DNA of 64,000 nt, taken from assembly GCF_003850245.1 (NCBI RefSeq), contig NZ_CP031015.1, positions 1,116,001-1,180,000 of the forward strand, in the 5' to 3' direction. Below, piece by piece: positions 1 to 8,861 of the stretch (the stretch's first letter is position 1; each line of letters starts with the position of its first letter). A program made the translations under genes and the position numbers. The stretch comes from Microbacterium sp. ABRD28 (GTDB taxonomy: Bacteria > Actinomycetota > Actinomycetes > Actinomycetales > Microbacteriaceae). The notes under the pieces were generated by a model. It had not been told where the DNA came from. It saw only the letters and a program-made list of their open reading frames with translations, and searched no databases.

Positions 1-32
1 CGGATGTCGTGGGCACGGCGGTCGGGGCGTGA
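1..32 (+). CDS. C-terminal end of an upstream gene (partial)
   Basis: Only the last nine codons (DVVGTAVGA) and a TGA stop at 30-32 lie in the window. The frame is proposed because its stop overlaps the GTG start of the next gene in a GTGA arrangement, the same coupling seen between the next two genes. The product cannot be identified. Confidence 0.4.
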   Translation, partial: DVVGTAVGA

Positions 33-1033
33 TCGGCTGGTACGTCCATCACCACGGCTGGGGGCACGCCACCCGTCTCCGGGCGATCGTTCCGCACCTC
101 GACGACGAGGTCACCGTGTTCTCCTCGCTGCCCGAGCCGATCGGCCTCCCCGCCGGCGCGCGATGGATGAGGCTCCCCTCCGATGCCGACGACATCATCG
201 GCGTGGACGGCGCTCGGCGCCCTGCGCGACACTTCGGTGACGAGACCGCGCGCGGATCGCTGCACTGGGCGCCGATCGCGCACCCCGGGCACCGCGCACG
301 GCTCGCGGTCATCGCCGACTGGGCCGCCGCGGGCGAGGTGTCGGCCTTCGTCGTCGACGTGAGTGCCGAGGTCTCGGCGTTCGTGCGGCTGCTCGGGATC
401 CCGACCGTGGTGGTGGCCCAGCCGGGCCGCCGAACGGATCGTCCGCACCGGATGGCGTACGAGATGGCCGACTGCATCCTCGCACCGTGGGCGGCCGGCA
501 CGATCCCGGCCGAAGGCCTGGCAGGCTTCGACGATCGCGTCCGACGTGTCGGCGGGGTGTCGCGGTACGACGGGCGGGGAGCGGGCCACGCGAGCGGCCG
601 ACAGGTGCTGTTCCTGGGGCGGACCGTGGATGATGTCGTCCTGCGTCGGGCGATCGCCCTCCTCCGCGCCGACGGGTGGAGCGTCGAGACGGCCGGGACC
701 GGGGATGGTGATCGCATCGACGACGTCTGGCCGATGATCGCCCGCGCGCAGGTGGTCGTGAGCGCTGCCGGGCAGAACAGTGTCGCCGATCTCGCCGCCG
801 CGAATGCGCGCGCGGTCGTTGTGCCGCAGGAGCGGCCCTTCGACGAGCAGGGCGAGACCGCGCGCGTCCTCGCCGCCGGCGGATGGGCGGAGGTCGCACC
901 GCCATCGGTCGATCCCGAACAACTCGTCGGGCTGGTGACGCGCGCCTCCGATCGCACGCCGGACTGGAGCGGCTGGCAGGTGCGAGGGGCGGCCGCGCGT
1001 GCGGCCGCCGTCATCGGCGAGGTGCGCGTGTGA
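29..1033 (+). CDS. MurG-like glycosyltransferase (GT-B fold)
   Basis: This 334-residue protein resembles GT-B glycosyltransferases with a GT28-type C-terminal domain. The N-terminal HHHGWGHATR (residues 7-16) matches the glycine/histidine loop that starts such enzymes. AAGQNS (246-251) followed by PQERPFDEQ (266-274) is the nucleotide-sugar signature of the MurG-like C-terminal lobe. It probably moves a sugar from an NDP-sugar to a cell-surface or small-molecule acceptor; the acceptor is unknown. It is not MurG itself, which sits in the division cluster and is longer. The GTG start at 29 overlaps the preceding stop, and its own stop overlaps the next GTG, so the genes are translationally coupled. 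Confidence 0.7.
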   Translation: MIGWYVHHHGWGHATRLRAIVPHLDDEVTVFSSLPEPIGLPAGARWMRLPSDADDIIGVDGARRPARHFGDETARGSLHWAPIAHPGHRARLAVIADWAAAGEVSAFVVDVSAEVSAFVRLLGIPTVVVAQPGRRTDRPHRMAYEMADCILAPWAAGTIPAEGLAGFDDRVRRVGGVSRYDGRGAGHASGRQVLFLGRTVDDVVLRRAIALLRADGWSVETAGTGDGDRIDDVWPMIARAQVVVSAAGQNSVADLAAANARAVVVPQERPFDEQGETARVLAAGGWAEVAPPSVDPEQLVGLVTRASDRTPDWSGWQVRGAAARAAAVIGEVRV

Positions 1034-1854
1034 CCGGGCGCGTGGCGGTCATCACCGCGTGGTCGCGCGACCGCGAGGACCATCTGCTCCGCCAACGGCG
1101 CTTCCTTTCGAGCGTCTCGGCTCCGGGGACGGAGATCCTCCGCGTCGACGTCGGGCTGGACGCCGATCCCGCGGCGACGCCGCCGGGCGTCGTCGCCGGG
1201 CACGTGGCGCCCGGACCCCACGGCGTGCGCGTGGGCGCCGCGCGGAACGAGGGTGCGCGGATCGCGCTCGACCACGGCGCAGAGGTGCTGGTGTTCCTCG
1301 ACGTCGACTGCCTGCCGGGCCCCGAGCTTCTTCGGCGGTACGTCGAGGTGCTCCGCGGCCATCCGTCCGACATCGCCTGCGGACCGGTCACCTATCTCGC
1401 GAGCGTCGAACGCCCCGGCCGGCCCGACCAGCTCGATGCGATGACCCGGCCCCATCCGGCGCGGCCGAGCCCCGCCCCCGGGGAGAGCCGGCCGGGGTCG
1501 AGCACGGAATACGACCTCTTCTGGTCGCTCTCCTTCGCCGTCACGGCCGACACCTGGCGTCGCCTCGGCGGATTCGACGAGGCCTACGAGGGCTACGGGG
1601 CCGAGGACACAGATTTCGCCCGGCGCGCGCGGGCCTCGGGCGTCGGCCTGAGATGGGTCGGCGGGGCACACGCCTACCACCAGTGGCATCCGGCGGGCTC
1701 ACCGCCCTGGCATCATCTGGACGACATCCTGCGCAACGGCGCGCTGTTCGCGCGTGCCTGGGGCGAGTGGCCCATGAGGGGCTGGATCGATGCGTTCGTC
1801 GCGGCGGGTGCGGTCGAGGAGCACGCGGGCGGGTTCCGCCGCGCGGCGGTCTGA
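1030..1854 (+). CDS. Family 2 glycosyltransferase with galactosyltransferase-type C-terminal domain
   Basis: The 274-residue product is a GT-A enzyme. FLDVD (residues 89-93) supplies the metal-binding DxD. GGFDEAYEGYGAEDTDFARR (180-199) is the hallmark of the Glyco_transf_7C domain found in galactosyltransferase-like GT2 proteins. There are no membrane segments, so it is cytosolic. The start is placed at GTG 1030 because it makes a 4-base GTGA overlap with the preceding glycosyltransferase; an upstream extension in this frame would be non-coding in character. The two transferases probably act in sequence on the same glycan or glycolipid, but the substrate cannot be read from the sequence. Confidence 0.72.
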   Translation: MTGRVAVITAWSRDREDHLLRQRRFLSSVSAPGTEILRVDVGLDADPAATPPGVVAGHVAPGPHGVRVGAARNEGARIALDHGAEVLVFLDVDCLPGPELLRRYVEVLRGHPSDIACGPVTYLASVERPGRPDQLDAMTRPHPARPSPAPGESRPGSSTEYDLFWSLSFAVTADTWRRLGGFDEAYEGYGAEDTDFARRARASGVGLRWVGGAHAYHQWHPAGSPPWHHLDDILRNGALFARAWGEWPMRGWIDAFVAAGAVEEHAGGFRRAAV

Positions 1855-1872
1855 GGGATCAGGAGAGGCGGG

Positions 1873-2142
1873 TCACCAGATGGTGCCGCCGCCGATGGAG
1901 ATGCCGCCCCACGTGAGCAGGACGAAGATCGCCGCGAAGACCACCGGGGCGATGCCCTTGCCGCTGCGTGCCAGGCCCTTCAGCAGGGCGATCACGACCA
2001 GGACGGCCGCGACGAGAGACAGACCCCCGCCGAGGATGAGTCCGATGAACAGCGGGATCGGCATGAGGACGAGGCCGGCGAGCCCGACCCAGAAGGCGGC
2101 CCAGGCGGTGGGGTTGCGGGTGCGTGCGGCGGCGTTCGACAT
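1873..2142 (-). CDS. Small membrane protein, unknown function
   Basis: This 89-residue protein has a short polar N-terminus (MSNAAARTRNPTA) and three hydrophobic stretches, around residues 14-38, 40-54 and 65-85, rich in Gly, Ile and Leu. It resembles small DUF4190-like actinobacterial membrane proteins, but I do not recognise a specific family. The ATG at 2142 is preceded by cgaggc and, six bases upstream, by CAGTAT, so the transcript may have little or no leader. It ends 18 bp from the convergent glycosyltransferase gene. Confidence 0.6.
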   Translation of the reverse strand: MSNAAARTRNPTAWAAFWVGLAGLVLMPIPLFIGLILGGGLSLVAAVLVVIALLKGLARSGKGIAPVVFAAIFVLLTWGGISIGGGTIW

Positions 2143-2419
2143 GCCTCGATACTGTCAGAGCCGGGCCGCCGATGCGCCGAGGCCGCGATCTCGAGGGGGA
2201 ACCGTGAGCGGAGCGCCGTGGCTGCCGCGTCCCTGACTCCTCCATCTCGGGCGAGATCCGAGGATTCGGGGGGCGCATCACCGACCGCCGGCCCGTTCTG
2301 CAGGAGTTCGGGACCGCCGCCGATCGGGACGGCCGAGGCGCGGCATCGGCGATCGCCGCTAGCGTGAGGGCGGCGGCGCCAGGCAGGGGTCCTGAGGTCG
2401 GCGAACGGGGGAGATGACG

Positions 2420-4129
2420 ATGACACAGGTGGGACCGGAGCCGGCGACGCTTCCTCCCGTCACCGGCTACACCGTGGGCGACTACCTCCTCGACCGGCTC
2501 GCAGGCGCCGGCATCCGGCACCTCTTCGGCGTTCCCGGCGACTTCACCCTGTCGTTCCTCGATCACGTGCAGGCCCACCCCGACGTCGAGTGGGTGGGTT
2601 GCGCGAACGAACTGGGCGCCGGGTGCGCCGCCGACGGCTACGCACGACTGCACGGGCTGGGGGCGCTCTGCACCACCTTCGGCGTCGGCGAGCTGTCCGC
2701 GATCGCGGCCCTCGCGGGCAGCCGCGCCGAGCACGTCCCGGTCGTGCACGTGGTGGGGGCGCCGACGACGGCCACCCAGGCGGCGGGGCGCGCGACGCAT
2801 CACACGCTCGGCGACGGCGACTTCGGCCACTTCGCACGCATGACGGCGGAGGTCGCGGCAGCCCACGCCACGGTCACCGCGCGTGGATACGCCGACGAGA
2901 TCGATCGTGTGATCACCGAGGCCCGAGATCGTCGCCTCCCCGGCTACCTCGTGCTGCCGGCCGACGTCGCGGCGGCACCCGCCTCTCCTCCGGCGGGGTC
3001 GCTCCCGGAGCATCCCGGGGTCACCGACGCCGGCGTGGCGGCGGACTTCCGTGCCCGCCTGATCGAGCGGATGACGCAGGCGTCGACCGTGACGCTCCTC
3101 GCCGACATCCTCGTCTCCCGACTCGGAGCCGAGCAGCACCTCCACCGGGTGACCGCCCTCGGTGTGCCGCACGCGACGCTCCTGTGGGGGCGTCGCGTCG
3201 TCGACGAATCGGCGCCCGCCTACCTCGGCTCCTACCTGGGGGCCTCCAGTGACGAGCACGTGCGCACCGCCGTCGAGGACGCCGATCTGCTCGTCATGGC
3301 CGGTGTGCAGTTCACCGACCTGACCAGCGGCTTCTTCTCGCAGCGCATCGACCCCGCACGCGCAGTCGAGATCGGCGGCGAGGCGGTCTCGTGGGACGGC
3401 CGCCTCTTCTCGCCGCTGGCGATGACCGACGCGCTGGACATCGTGGCCGAGGTCCTCATCGAGACGGGCGCGGGCGGGCGCGCAGTGGCGACGGCCCCGA
3501 CGGCACCCGGCGCAGCGGCCGCGGACGAAGCAGACAGCCCTCTCGGTCAGGACGCCCTGTGGCGTGAGGTCGCCGACTTCCTCCGACCCGGCGATATCGT
3601 CTTCGCCGATCAGGGCACCTCGTTCTACGGCATGGCCGATCATCGGCTGCCGGGCGGGGTCACCTTCGTCGGTCAGCCTCTCTGGGCCTCGATCGGATAC
3701 ACCCTGCCCGCCGTCCTGGGGGCGGCGCTCGCCGCCCCCGATCGACGCCCCGTGCTCCTCATCGGCGACGGCGCCGCCCAGATGACCGTCGCGGAGCTCG
3801 GCACCCTCCTGCGTCGCGGCATCCCCGCCGTGGTGGTCGTCGTCGACAACGCCGGGTACACGGTCGAGCGTGTCATCCACGGTCCGAACGCCGCCTACAA
3901 CGACATCGGCAGGTGGGACTGGGTGATGCTGATGAGGGCGATGGATGCCACAGGGTCGGCGAGCGGCATCCGTGTCGCCACGGCGGCGGGGTTGCGGGCC
4001 GCGCTCTCCGAGGCGCGCGAGTCCTCGTCGCTGACGCTGATCCAGGCGGTCGTGCCGCCGCAGGACGTGCCACCGGTGCTCCGGACGATCGCGGCCGCGG
4101 CGGCGGCCGCGAACCGGCCGAAGAGCTGA
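2420..4129 (+). CDS. Thiamine-diphosphate 2-keto-acid decarboxylase (indolepyruvate/pyruvate decarboxylase family)
   Basis: The 569-residue length and motif order fit the indolepyruvate/branched-chain keto-acid decarboxylases. NELGAG carries the ThDP-activating glutamate (Glu64), THHTLGDGDFGHF carries the paired active-site histidines (127-128), and GDG (449-451) with DN (476-477) forms the ThDP-Mg motif. The first Asn of the usual GDG...NN is Asp here. The enzyme decarboxylates a 2-oxo acid to an aldehyde in the cytosol; indole-3-pyruvate, phenylpyruvate or branched-chain keto acids are all possible. ATG 2420 is preferred over 2414 because GGGGGAG at 2407-2413 is then six bases away. TAGCGT at 2359-2364 is a possible -10 element. 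The gene is monocistronic. Confidence 0.82.
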   Translation: MTQVGPEPATLPPVTGYTVGDYLLDRLAGAGIRHLFGVPGDFTLSFLDHVQAHPDVEWVGCANELGAGCAADGYARLHGLGALCTTFGVGELSAIAALAGSRAEHVPVVHVVGAPTTATQAAGRATHHTLGDGDFGHFARMTAEVAAAHATVTARGYADEIDRVITEARDRRLPGYLVLPADVAAAPASPPAGSLPEHPGVTDAGVAADFRARLIERMTQASTVTLLADILVSRLGAEQHLHRVTALGVPHATLLWGRRVVDESAPAYLGSYLGASSDEHVRTAVEDADLLVMAGVQFTDLTSGFFSQRIDPARAVEIGGEAVSWDGRLFSPLAMTDALDIVAEVLIETGAGGRAVATAPTAPGAAAADEADSPLGQDALWREVADFLRPGDIVFADQGTSFYGMADHRLPGGVTFVGQPLWASIGYTLPAVLGAALAAPDRRPVLLIGDGAAQMTVAELGTLLRRGIPAVVVVVDNAGYTVERVIHGPNAAYNDIGRWDWVMLMRAMDATGSASGIRVATAAGLRAALSEARESSSLTLIQAVVPPQDVPPVLRTIAAAAAAANRPKS

Positions 4130-4202
4130 TCGATCGCGTGGGGTCGCGGGCACCGCCCCTCGCCACGGCAGACTGGCGGCGGAGCGACCAGGGGAGGCGG
4201 CG

Positions 4203-4898
4203 ATGGCCGGGAAAGAGACGCACGAGAGTGCGGGCCCGACGAAGTCCGCCGCGAGACGCCCGCGCGTTCCCGTCTCTGCGGAGCGGCTGAAGGCCTTCAC
4301 CGACGCCGTCGTCGCCATCGCGATGACGCTGCTGATCCTGCCCCTGATCAACACGATCGGCGATGCGTCAGAAGAGGGGCAGTCCACGGCTGACTGGATC
4401 GGCGCGAACCTGGACTCGATCACGCTCTTCGCGCTGAGCTTCGTGCTGATCGCCACCTTCTGGATGAGTCACCACCGCCTGTTCGCCCTCGTCGAGCATG
4501 TGACCGACCCGTTGCTGTGGATCACGGTGGCGTGGATGCTGACGATCGCGTGGCTCCCCGTCGCCACCGCCCTCACGGGGCAGACCCGTCGAGACGCCCT
4601 GCAGCTCGTCGTCTACATCGGCACGATGGCGCTGACGTGCCTCACCCTCGCAGGCGCCCGCCTCTACCTGCGGGCCCACCCCGAGCTCCATCGCATCCCT
4701 GAGATCGGCATGCGGCGGGGGCTGCTCGCCGACCTGTTGACGACCGGGATGTTCGTCGTCGCACTCGTGATCGGTATCGCGCTTCCCGAGATCGGCTATT
4801 CGGCGCTCTTCCTCATGATCCTCGTCGGCCCGCTGCACACACTCTGTGCGCGAGCGCTCGGGCTCGTCGACGCGGCATCGGCGCCCGACCGGCGCTGA
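4203..4898 (+). CDS. TMEM175-family (DUF1211) potassium channel-like membrane protein
   Basis: The 231-residue protein starts with a basic tail, then RLKAFTDAVVAIAMTLLIL at about residues 29-47. This corresponds to the R...F(S/T)DAV...T signature of the first helix in TMEM175/DUF1211 proteins. Further hydrophobic segments follow at about 76-90, 105-122, 137-155, 175-195 and 198-215, giving six helices as expected for a bacterial member. Bacterial TMEM175 proteins assemble as leaky K+ channels; the role here is inferred from family only. A strong ribosome site (GGGGAGG, 4192-4198) sits five bases before the ATG. The gene is alone between the keto-acid decarboxylase and the convergent gluconokinase. 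Confidence 0.8.
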   Translation: MAGKETHESAGPTKSAARRPRVPVSAERLKAFTDAVVAIAMTLLILPLINTIGDASEEGQSTADWIGANLDSITLFALSFVLIATFWMSHHRLFALVEHVTDPLLWITVAWMLTIAWLPVATALTGQTRRDALQLVVYIGTMALTCLTLAGARLYLRAHPELHRIPEIGMRRGLLADLLTTGMFVVALVIGIALPEIGYSALFLMILVGPLHTLCARALGLVDAASAPDRR

Positions 4899-4911
4899 TG
4901 AGCGCGGCGAG

Positions 4912-5445
4912 TCACAGGGTCGGCGTCTGCGCCACCGACAGACGCCGCAGCGCGGCGATCGCGTCGCGGGTGACCTCGCCGGGATCGCCCTCGACCGACA
5001 CGGCGGCGCCGCGCTCATCGGCCTGAAGCGGCTCGAGGGTCTGCAGCTGCGACTCCAGGAGCGCCGGCGGCATGAAATGCCCCGCCCGGTGGCTCAGCCG
5101 CTCCGCGACCCGGCCACGGGTGCCGATGAGGTGGATGAAGGCGACGTCGGGTCGCTGGGCGCGCAGGGCATCGCGGTAGACACGCTTGAGCGCCGAGCAG
5201 GCGATGACCGTGGCCGGCTGGTCGGCGTCGGCCAGCCGCGCGGCGACGCGCGCGAGCCACGGCCACCGGTCGTCGTCGGTGAGCGGCTCGCCCCGCGCCA
5301 TCTTCTCCCGCGCCTCGTCGGAGTGCAGGTCGTCGGCGTCGACGAAGGGGACGTTGAGCGCTGCGGCGAGGGCGATCCCGACGGTCGTCTTCCCGGCGCC
5401 CGAGACGCCCATGACGACGACGGGGGAGTGAAGGGCGTCGGTCAC
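4912..5445 (-). CDS. gntK: Gluconokinase (GntK type)
   Basis: A 177-residue P-loop kinase. GVSGAGKTT (residues 13-21) is the Walker A motif in the exact form seen in GntK, followed by [17 protein letters not shown], the gluconate-binding region. It phosphorylates D-gluconate to 6-phosphogluconate with ATP. Its ATG overlaps the stop of the upstream dehydratase (ATGA, 5442-5445), so the two are translated together. In a ManD operon a KDG kinase would be the textbook partner, so either gluconate is also an end product or the dehydratase acts on gluconate. Confidence 0.88.
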   Translation of the reverse strand: MTDALHSPVVVMGVSGAGKTTVGIALAAALNVPFVDADDLHSDEAREKMARGEPLTDDDRWPWLARVAARLADADQPATVIACSALKRVYRDALRAQRPDVAFIHLIGTRGRVAERLSHRAGHFMPPALLESQLQTLEPLQADERGAAVSVEGDPGEVTRDAIAALRRLSVAQTPTL

Positions 5446-6680
5446 CAGTCGTGCACCGTCCCGTCGAGCAATCGGTTGTAGGGCAGGTATGCCTGCTCGT
5501 AAGGGTACTTGCCCGCTTCGTCGACGTTGAGTTCCACGCCGAGTCCGGGCTGATCGCCGGGGTGCAGGTATCCGTCCGTCCAGGTGAACGACTGCTCGAA
5601 CACCTGATCGGTCTTGGCGCCGTGCCGCATGTACTCCTGGATGCCGAAGTTGTGGATCGCGAGACCCAGATGCATGGCCGCGGCCATGCCGACGGGGGAG
5701 ATGTCGGTGGGGCCGTGCATGCCAGACTTGATCTGATACATCGCGGCGTACTCCAACGTCTTCTTCAACGCCGTGATGCCACCCATGTGGGTCACCGCTC
5801 CGCGGACGTAGTCGATGAGCTGGTCGCGGATGATGTCTTTGAAGTCCCAGATCGTGTTGAAGATCTCACCGATCGCCAGCGGCGTGGTCGTGTGCTGTCG
5901 CACCAGACGCAGCGCCTCCTGGTTCTCCGCCGGTGTGCAGTCCTCGAGCCAGAAGAGGTCGTAGGGCTCGAGGTCCTTACCCAGGCGCGCGGCCTGGATC
6001 GGGGTCATCCGGTGGTGTCCGTCGTGGAGCAGCGGGATGTCGGGACCGAACTCGTTGCGCACCGCCTCGAACACGCCGGGGAGGTGGGTGAGGTACGCAC
6101 GGGTGTCCCAGTCCTCTTCGACCGGCTTCGCGCCGCGGCGAGCCGGCTCATGGTCGTAGCGTACGGAGGCGTCGCCGACATCGGCGCCCTGGGCGGCGAT
6201 CCCGTAGATCGCCTTGAGCGTCGGGACGCCCGTCTGCACACGGATCGCCCTGTACCCCTGCTCCTGGTGCGCCCGGATCGAGTCGAACAGCTCGGGCAGC
6301 TCCTTGCCCGACGCATGCCCGTACGCCATGAGGCCGTTGCGGCTCGCGCCCCCCAGCAGCTGATACACGGGCATCCCCGCCGCCTTGCCCTTGATGTCCC
6401 ACAGCGCCATGTCCACTGATGCGATGGCGGCCATCGTGACAGGTCCGCGCCGCCAGTAAGCGGAGCGATAGAGGAACTGCCAGGTGTCCTCGATGCGCGC
6501 GGCGTCGGCTCCGATCAGCAGGGGCACGATGTGCTCGCGCAGGTAGGCGACGACGGCGAGCTCGCGCCCATTGAGGGTGGCGTCGCCGAGACCCGTGAGG
6601 CCATCGTCGGTAGTCAGTTTCAGCGTGACGAAGTTTCGGTCGGGGCTGGTCACGATGACCTCAGCCTTTTCGATCAGCAC
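5442..6680 (-). CDS. Mannonate dehydratase-type enolase-superfamily enzyme (ManD/RspA family)
   Basis: The 412-residue product matches the ManD family nearly end to end: [16 protein letters not shown] near the N-terminus, [20 protein letters not shown], then the barrel metal ligands Asp220 in LLHDGHHR, Glu in WLEDCTP and Glu in [16 protein letters not shown] and the DGHHR histidine are the acid/base region. It dehydrates D-mannonate or D-gluconate to 2-keto-3-deoxygluconate; ManD members vary widely in preference and activity. GTG 6680 is chosen as the start because TCCTTCC (6688-6694) reads GGAAGGA on this strand at seven-base spacing and family members start here. It is the first gene of an operon with gntK, divergent from a LacI regulator. 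Confidence 0.85.
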   Translation of the reverse strand: MLIEKAEVIVTSPDRNFVTLKLTTDDGLTGLGDATLNGRELAVVAYLREHIVPLLIGADAARIEDTWQFLYRSAYWRRGPVTMAAIASVDMALWDIKGKAAGMPVYQLLGGASRNGLMAYGHASGKELPELFDSIRAHQEQGYRAIRVQTGVPTLKAIYGIAAQGADVGDASVRYDHEPARRGAKPVEEDWDTRAYLTHLPGVFEAVRNEFGPDIPLLHDGHHRMTPIQAARLGKDLEPYDLFWLEDCTPAENQEALRLVRQHTTTPLAIGEIFNTIWDFKDIIRDQLIDYVRGAVTHMGGITALKKTLEYAAMYQIKSGMHGPTDISPVGMAAAMHLGLAIHNFGIQEYMRHGAKTDQVFEQSFTWTDGYLHPGDQPGLGVELNVDEAGKYPYEQAYLPYNRLLDGTVHDW

Positions 6681-6745
6681 GGGGGCGTCCTTCCAGTTCT
6701 CAGGATGAGAGTGGGCGCAGCAGAGGCGCAGATTGCACTGCCGCC

Positions 6746-6774
6746 ATGCAAACGCGGATGGCACGAAGCGTCAA
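6746..6774 (-). promoter_or_regulatory. Candidate promoter of the dehydratase-gluconokinase operon
   Basis: Read on the minus strand, TTGACG (6774-6769) and TTGCAT (6751-6746) are separated by 17 bp, about 65 bp upstream of the GTG at 6680. The -35 box is a 5/6 match to consensus but the -10 box only 3/6. Confidence 0.3.
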
Positions 6775-6778
6775 TAAA

Positions 6779-6801
6779 TTGCCAAACGTTGCCACATGTG
6801 G
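6779..6801. promoter_or_regulatory. Candidate LacI-type operator region
   Basis: The shared control region of the LacI gene and the dehydratase operon holds a perfect 10-bp palindrome CCACATGTGG (6792-6801), an AACGTT palindrome (6785-6790) and two TTGCCA hexamers one helical turn apart (6779-6784 and 6789-6794). The stretch is notably AT-rich for this genome. The adjacent LacI protein is the obvious ligand, but which sub-motif it binds is a guess. Confidence 0.45.
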
Positions 6802-6839
6802 AATATGGGTAGAACAATCGACTCGAGAAGTGAGTAACC

Positions 6840-7826
6840 GTGCGCATCACTGCGAAAGACGTCGCCGAACGCGCAGGTGTCGCCGCCTCGACGGTGTCGC
6901 GGGCGCTGAACTCACCTGGACGCATCAACGAGCAGACGCGGAAACGCATTTTGGACGCAGCCCGCGAGCTCGGTTATTCGGTGGCGCCGCGCATGATCGA
7001 ACGCAAGGGCCTGGTCGGGCTGCTCGTCCCCGATATCACCAACCCCTTCTACTTCGACATCATCCGGTCGACCCAGGAGCAGCTTCGGATCGCCGGCTTC
7101 ATGCAGCTGCTCATCGACACGGGCGAGTCCGGTCGAACAGAGGCCGAGATCCTCGCGCAGCTGTCGCAGGTCGTCGACGGGGTCATCCTCTCTGCGACCC
7201 GTTTGGATGCCGCGGCGCTGGCGACGGCGGCCGACGCCCTCCCGCTCGCGGTGATCAATCGGCAGCAGGAGGAGATTCCCGGCGTCCTCATCGACATCCG
7301 CACCGGCCTCACGCAGGCGGTCGACCATCTGAAGGCACTGGGGCACCGCACCATCGCCTTCATCGCCGGTCCTCCAGGGTCATGGCAGAACAGGTGGCGG
7401 TGGAAGGAGTTCGAGGAGCAAGTTCTCGGTCAGGGTCTCACCCCCGTTCTGGTCGGCCCGTACGCACCCACCCGCACCGGAGGGGCGGCGGCCGCTGACG
7501 CGCTGCTCGTGACCGAGGCGACAGCATGCGTGGCCTTCAACGACCTCCTGGCCATCGGCATTCTGCAGCGACTACGACAGCGCGGCATCCGCGTGCCCGA
7601 GGACATGAGCGTCGTCGGCTGCGACGACATCTTCGGAGCCGATTTCAGCGCGCCACCTCTCACGACCATCGCCGGTGACACCAAGCAGGCGGGACGCCTC
7701 GCAGCCAGTCGGCTGATCGCCACGCTCAACGGCGAAGCACCACGCAATGGGACCACCCTCATCCCCACGCACCTGCTCGTGCGGGAGTCGACCGGGCCGG
7801 TGCGGACGCATCCTTCTCTTCGCTGA
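6840..7826 (+). CDS. LacI-family transcriptional regulator of the sugar-acid operon
   Basis: The 328-residue protein opens with a LacI helix-turn-helix (ITAKDVAERAGVAASTVSRAL, about residues 3-23), the hinge region around LGYSV, and a periplasmic-binding-protein-like effector domain starting at GLVGLLVPDITNPFY. The C-terminal half shows the usual GCDDIFGADFSAPPLTTI segment. The GTG at 6840 is used because the HTH begins four residues later. It is transcribed away from the dehydratase/gluconokinase pair across a 159-bp region with palindromes, so it probably represses that operon until a sugar acid or its product binds. Confidence 0.85.
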   Translation: MRITAKDVAERAGVAASTVSRALNSPGRINEQTRKRILDAARELGYSVAPRMIERKGLVGLLVPDITNPFYFDIIRSTQEQLRIAGFMQLLIDTGESGRTEAEILAQLSQVVDGVILSATRLDAAALATAADALPLAVINRQQEEIPGVLIDIRTGLTQAVDHLKALGHRTIAFIAGPPGSWQNRWRWKEFEEQVLGQGLTPVLVGPYAPTRTGGAAAADALLVTEATACVAFNDLLAIGILQRLRQRGIRVPEDMSVVGCDDIFGADFSAPPLTTIAGDTKQAGRLAASRLIATLNGEAPRNGTTLIPTHLLVRESTGPVRTHPSLR

Positions 7827-7910
7827 GCCGACCGGATCCCCTCGCGCGGGACCTTCGGCTCCCGGCCGCCCCCATATCGCACGACGATGGTGTCGGATCG
7901 GGGGTCGGCG

Positions 7911-8861
7911 ATGGCAGGGATCGAGCAGTCGGGAACACCGGATTCGCACGCCGCGACCGTCGGTCGGGGAGGATCGGGGGTCGGACTGTGGATCGTGCGC
8001 GTCACCGCGACCCACGTCGTGACCTATCTCGCGGTGGGTCTCATCGCGGCGCTCGCGATCGACTACGCGAGCGTCTTCGCTCAGCCGGTGGTCCGGGACT
8101 ACATGCGGGAGTTCGGGTCGGTCGCCTCGTTCGTCGGACCGCTCGTGCAGGTGGTCAGGGGTGTCGTCTTCGCGCTGGTCCTGCTGCCCTTCCGTGCGGT
8201 GATCAGCGCGCGCTGGGGGTGGCTGCACCTCTGGCTCCTGCTCGTCGGAGTCGGAATCCTCTCGACGCCGGCGGCTGCGCCCTCCTCGATCGAGGGCGTC
8301 GTCTACAGCGCCCTGCCGCTCTGGTACCACGCGCTCGGTCTTCCCGAGGTGCTCGTGCAGCTCCTGCTCTTCAGCGTGGTGGTCGCGTGGTTCACGCGCC
8401 ACCCCGGTCCCGTCGTCGAAGAGCTTCCAGCGCGCGCCGAGCGACTTCTGCGCGCGCTCGTCGTGGCCTGTCTGTCCTTCGTCGGCTATGCCGTGGCTTC
8501 GGTTCTGTTCGCCGTGGCGGTCTCCGCCCCGATCTCGGCGGAGGGCAGTCTCACCTGGTCGGTGCAGGGACTCTTCGTCGCGCCGGTGCTCGCCAACGGG
8601 GTCATCGTGTTCTCAGCGGCCGGGTTCCGCGGACAGCCGCTGCGGGTCGGGATGGTCGCCGGGGCCGCCGCATTCGCGACGGGCGTCATCGCGATCGCCG
8701 CCTATCAGGCGCTGGTCTTCGGATCGGCGAGCATCGGCTACGCGATCCTTGCTCCCCTCCTCCCCGCGGTCATCGTCGGCGCCATGGTGCGGCCCGCCGC
8801 TGACGTCGCGCCGGTGCAGGCCACCGCCTCAGCGACTGAGGGTCGCGAAGCGTCTGATTGA
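7911..8861 (+). CDS. Polytopic membrane protein, unknown function
   Basis: About 316 residues with eight hydrophobic stretches separated by short polar loops; for example HVVTYLAVGLIAALAI and LLFSVVVAWF are clearly membrane spanning. No catalytic or transport motif is recognisable. The start is uncertain: ATG 7911 follows GGGTCGG weakly, and ATG 7887 in the same frame is possible. The 3' end overlaps the convergent ABC permease gene by 33 bp. Confidence 0.6.
   Translation: MAGIEQSGTPDSHAATVGRGGSGVGLWIVRVTATHVVTYLAVGLIAALAIDYASVFAQPVVRDYMREFGSVASFVGPLVQVVRGVVFALVLLPFRAVISARWGWLHLWLLLVGVGILSTPAAAPSSIEGVVYSALPLWYHALGLPEVLVQLLLFSVVVAWFTRHPGPVVEELPARAERLLRALVVACLSFVGYAVASVLFAVAVSAPISAEGSLTWSVQGLFVAPVLANGVIVFSAAGFRGQPLRVGMVAGAAAFATGVIAIAAYQALVFGSASIGYAILAPLLPAVIVGAMVRPAADVAPVQATASATEGREASD

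Noticed and set aside
1859..4456. An 865-codon open frame on the minus strand opposite the keto-acid decarboxylase
   Set aside because: It lacks any family motif, runs antisense to a gene with clear ThDP motifs, and such long mirror frames are routine in DNA of this GC content.
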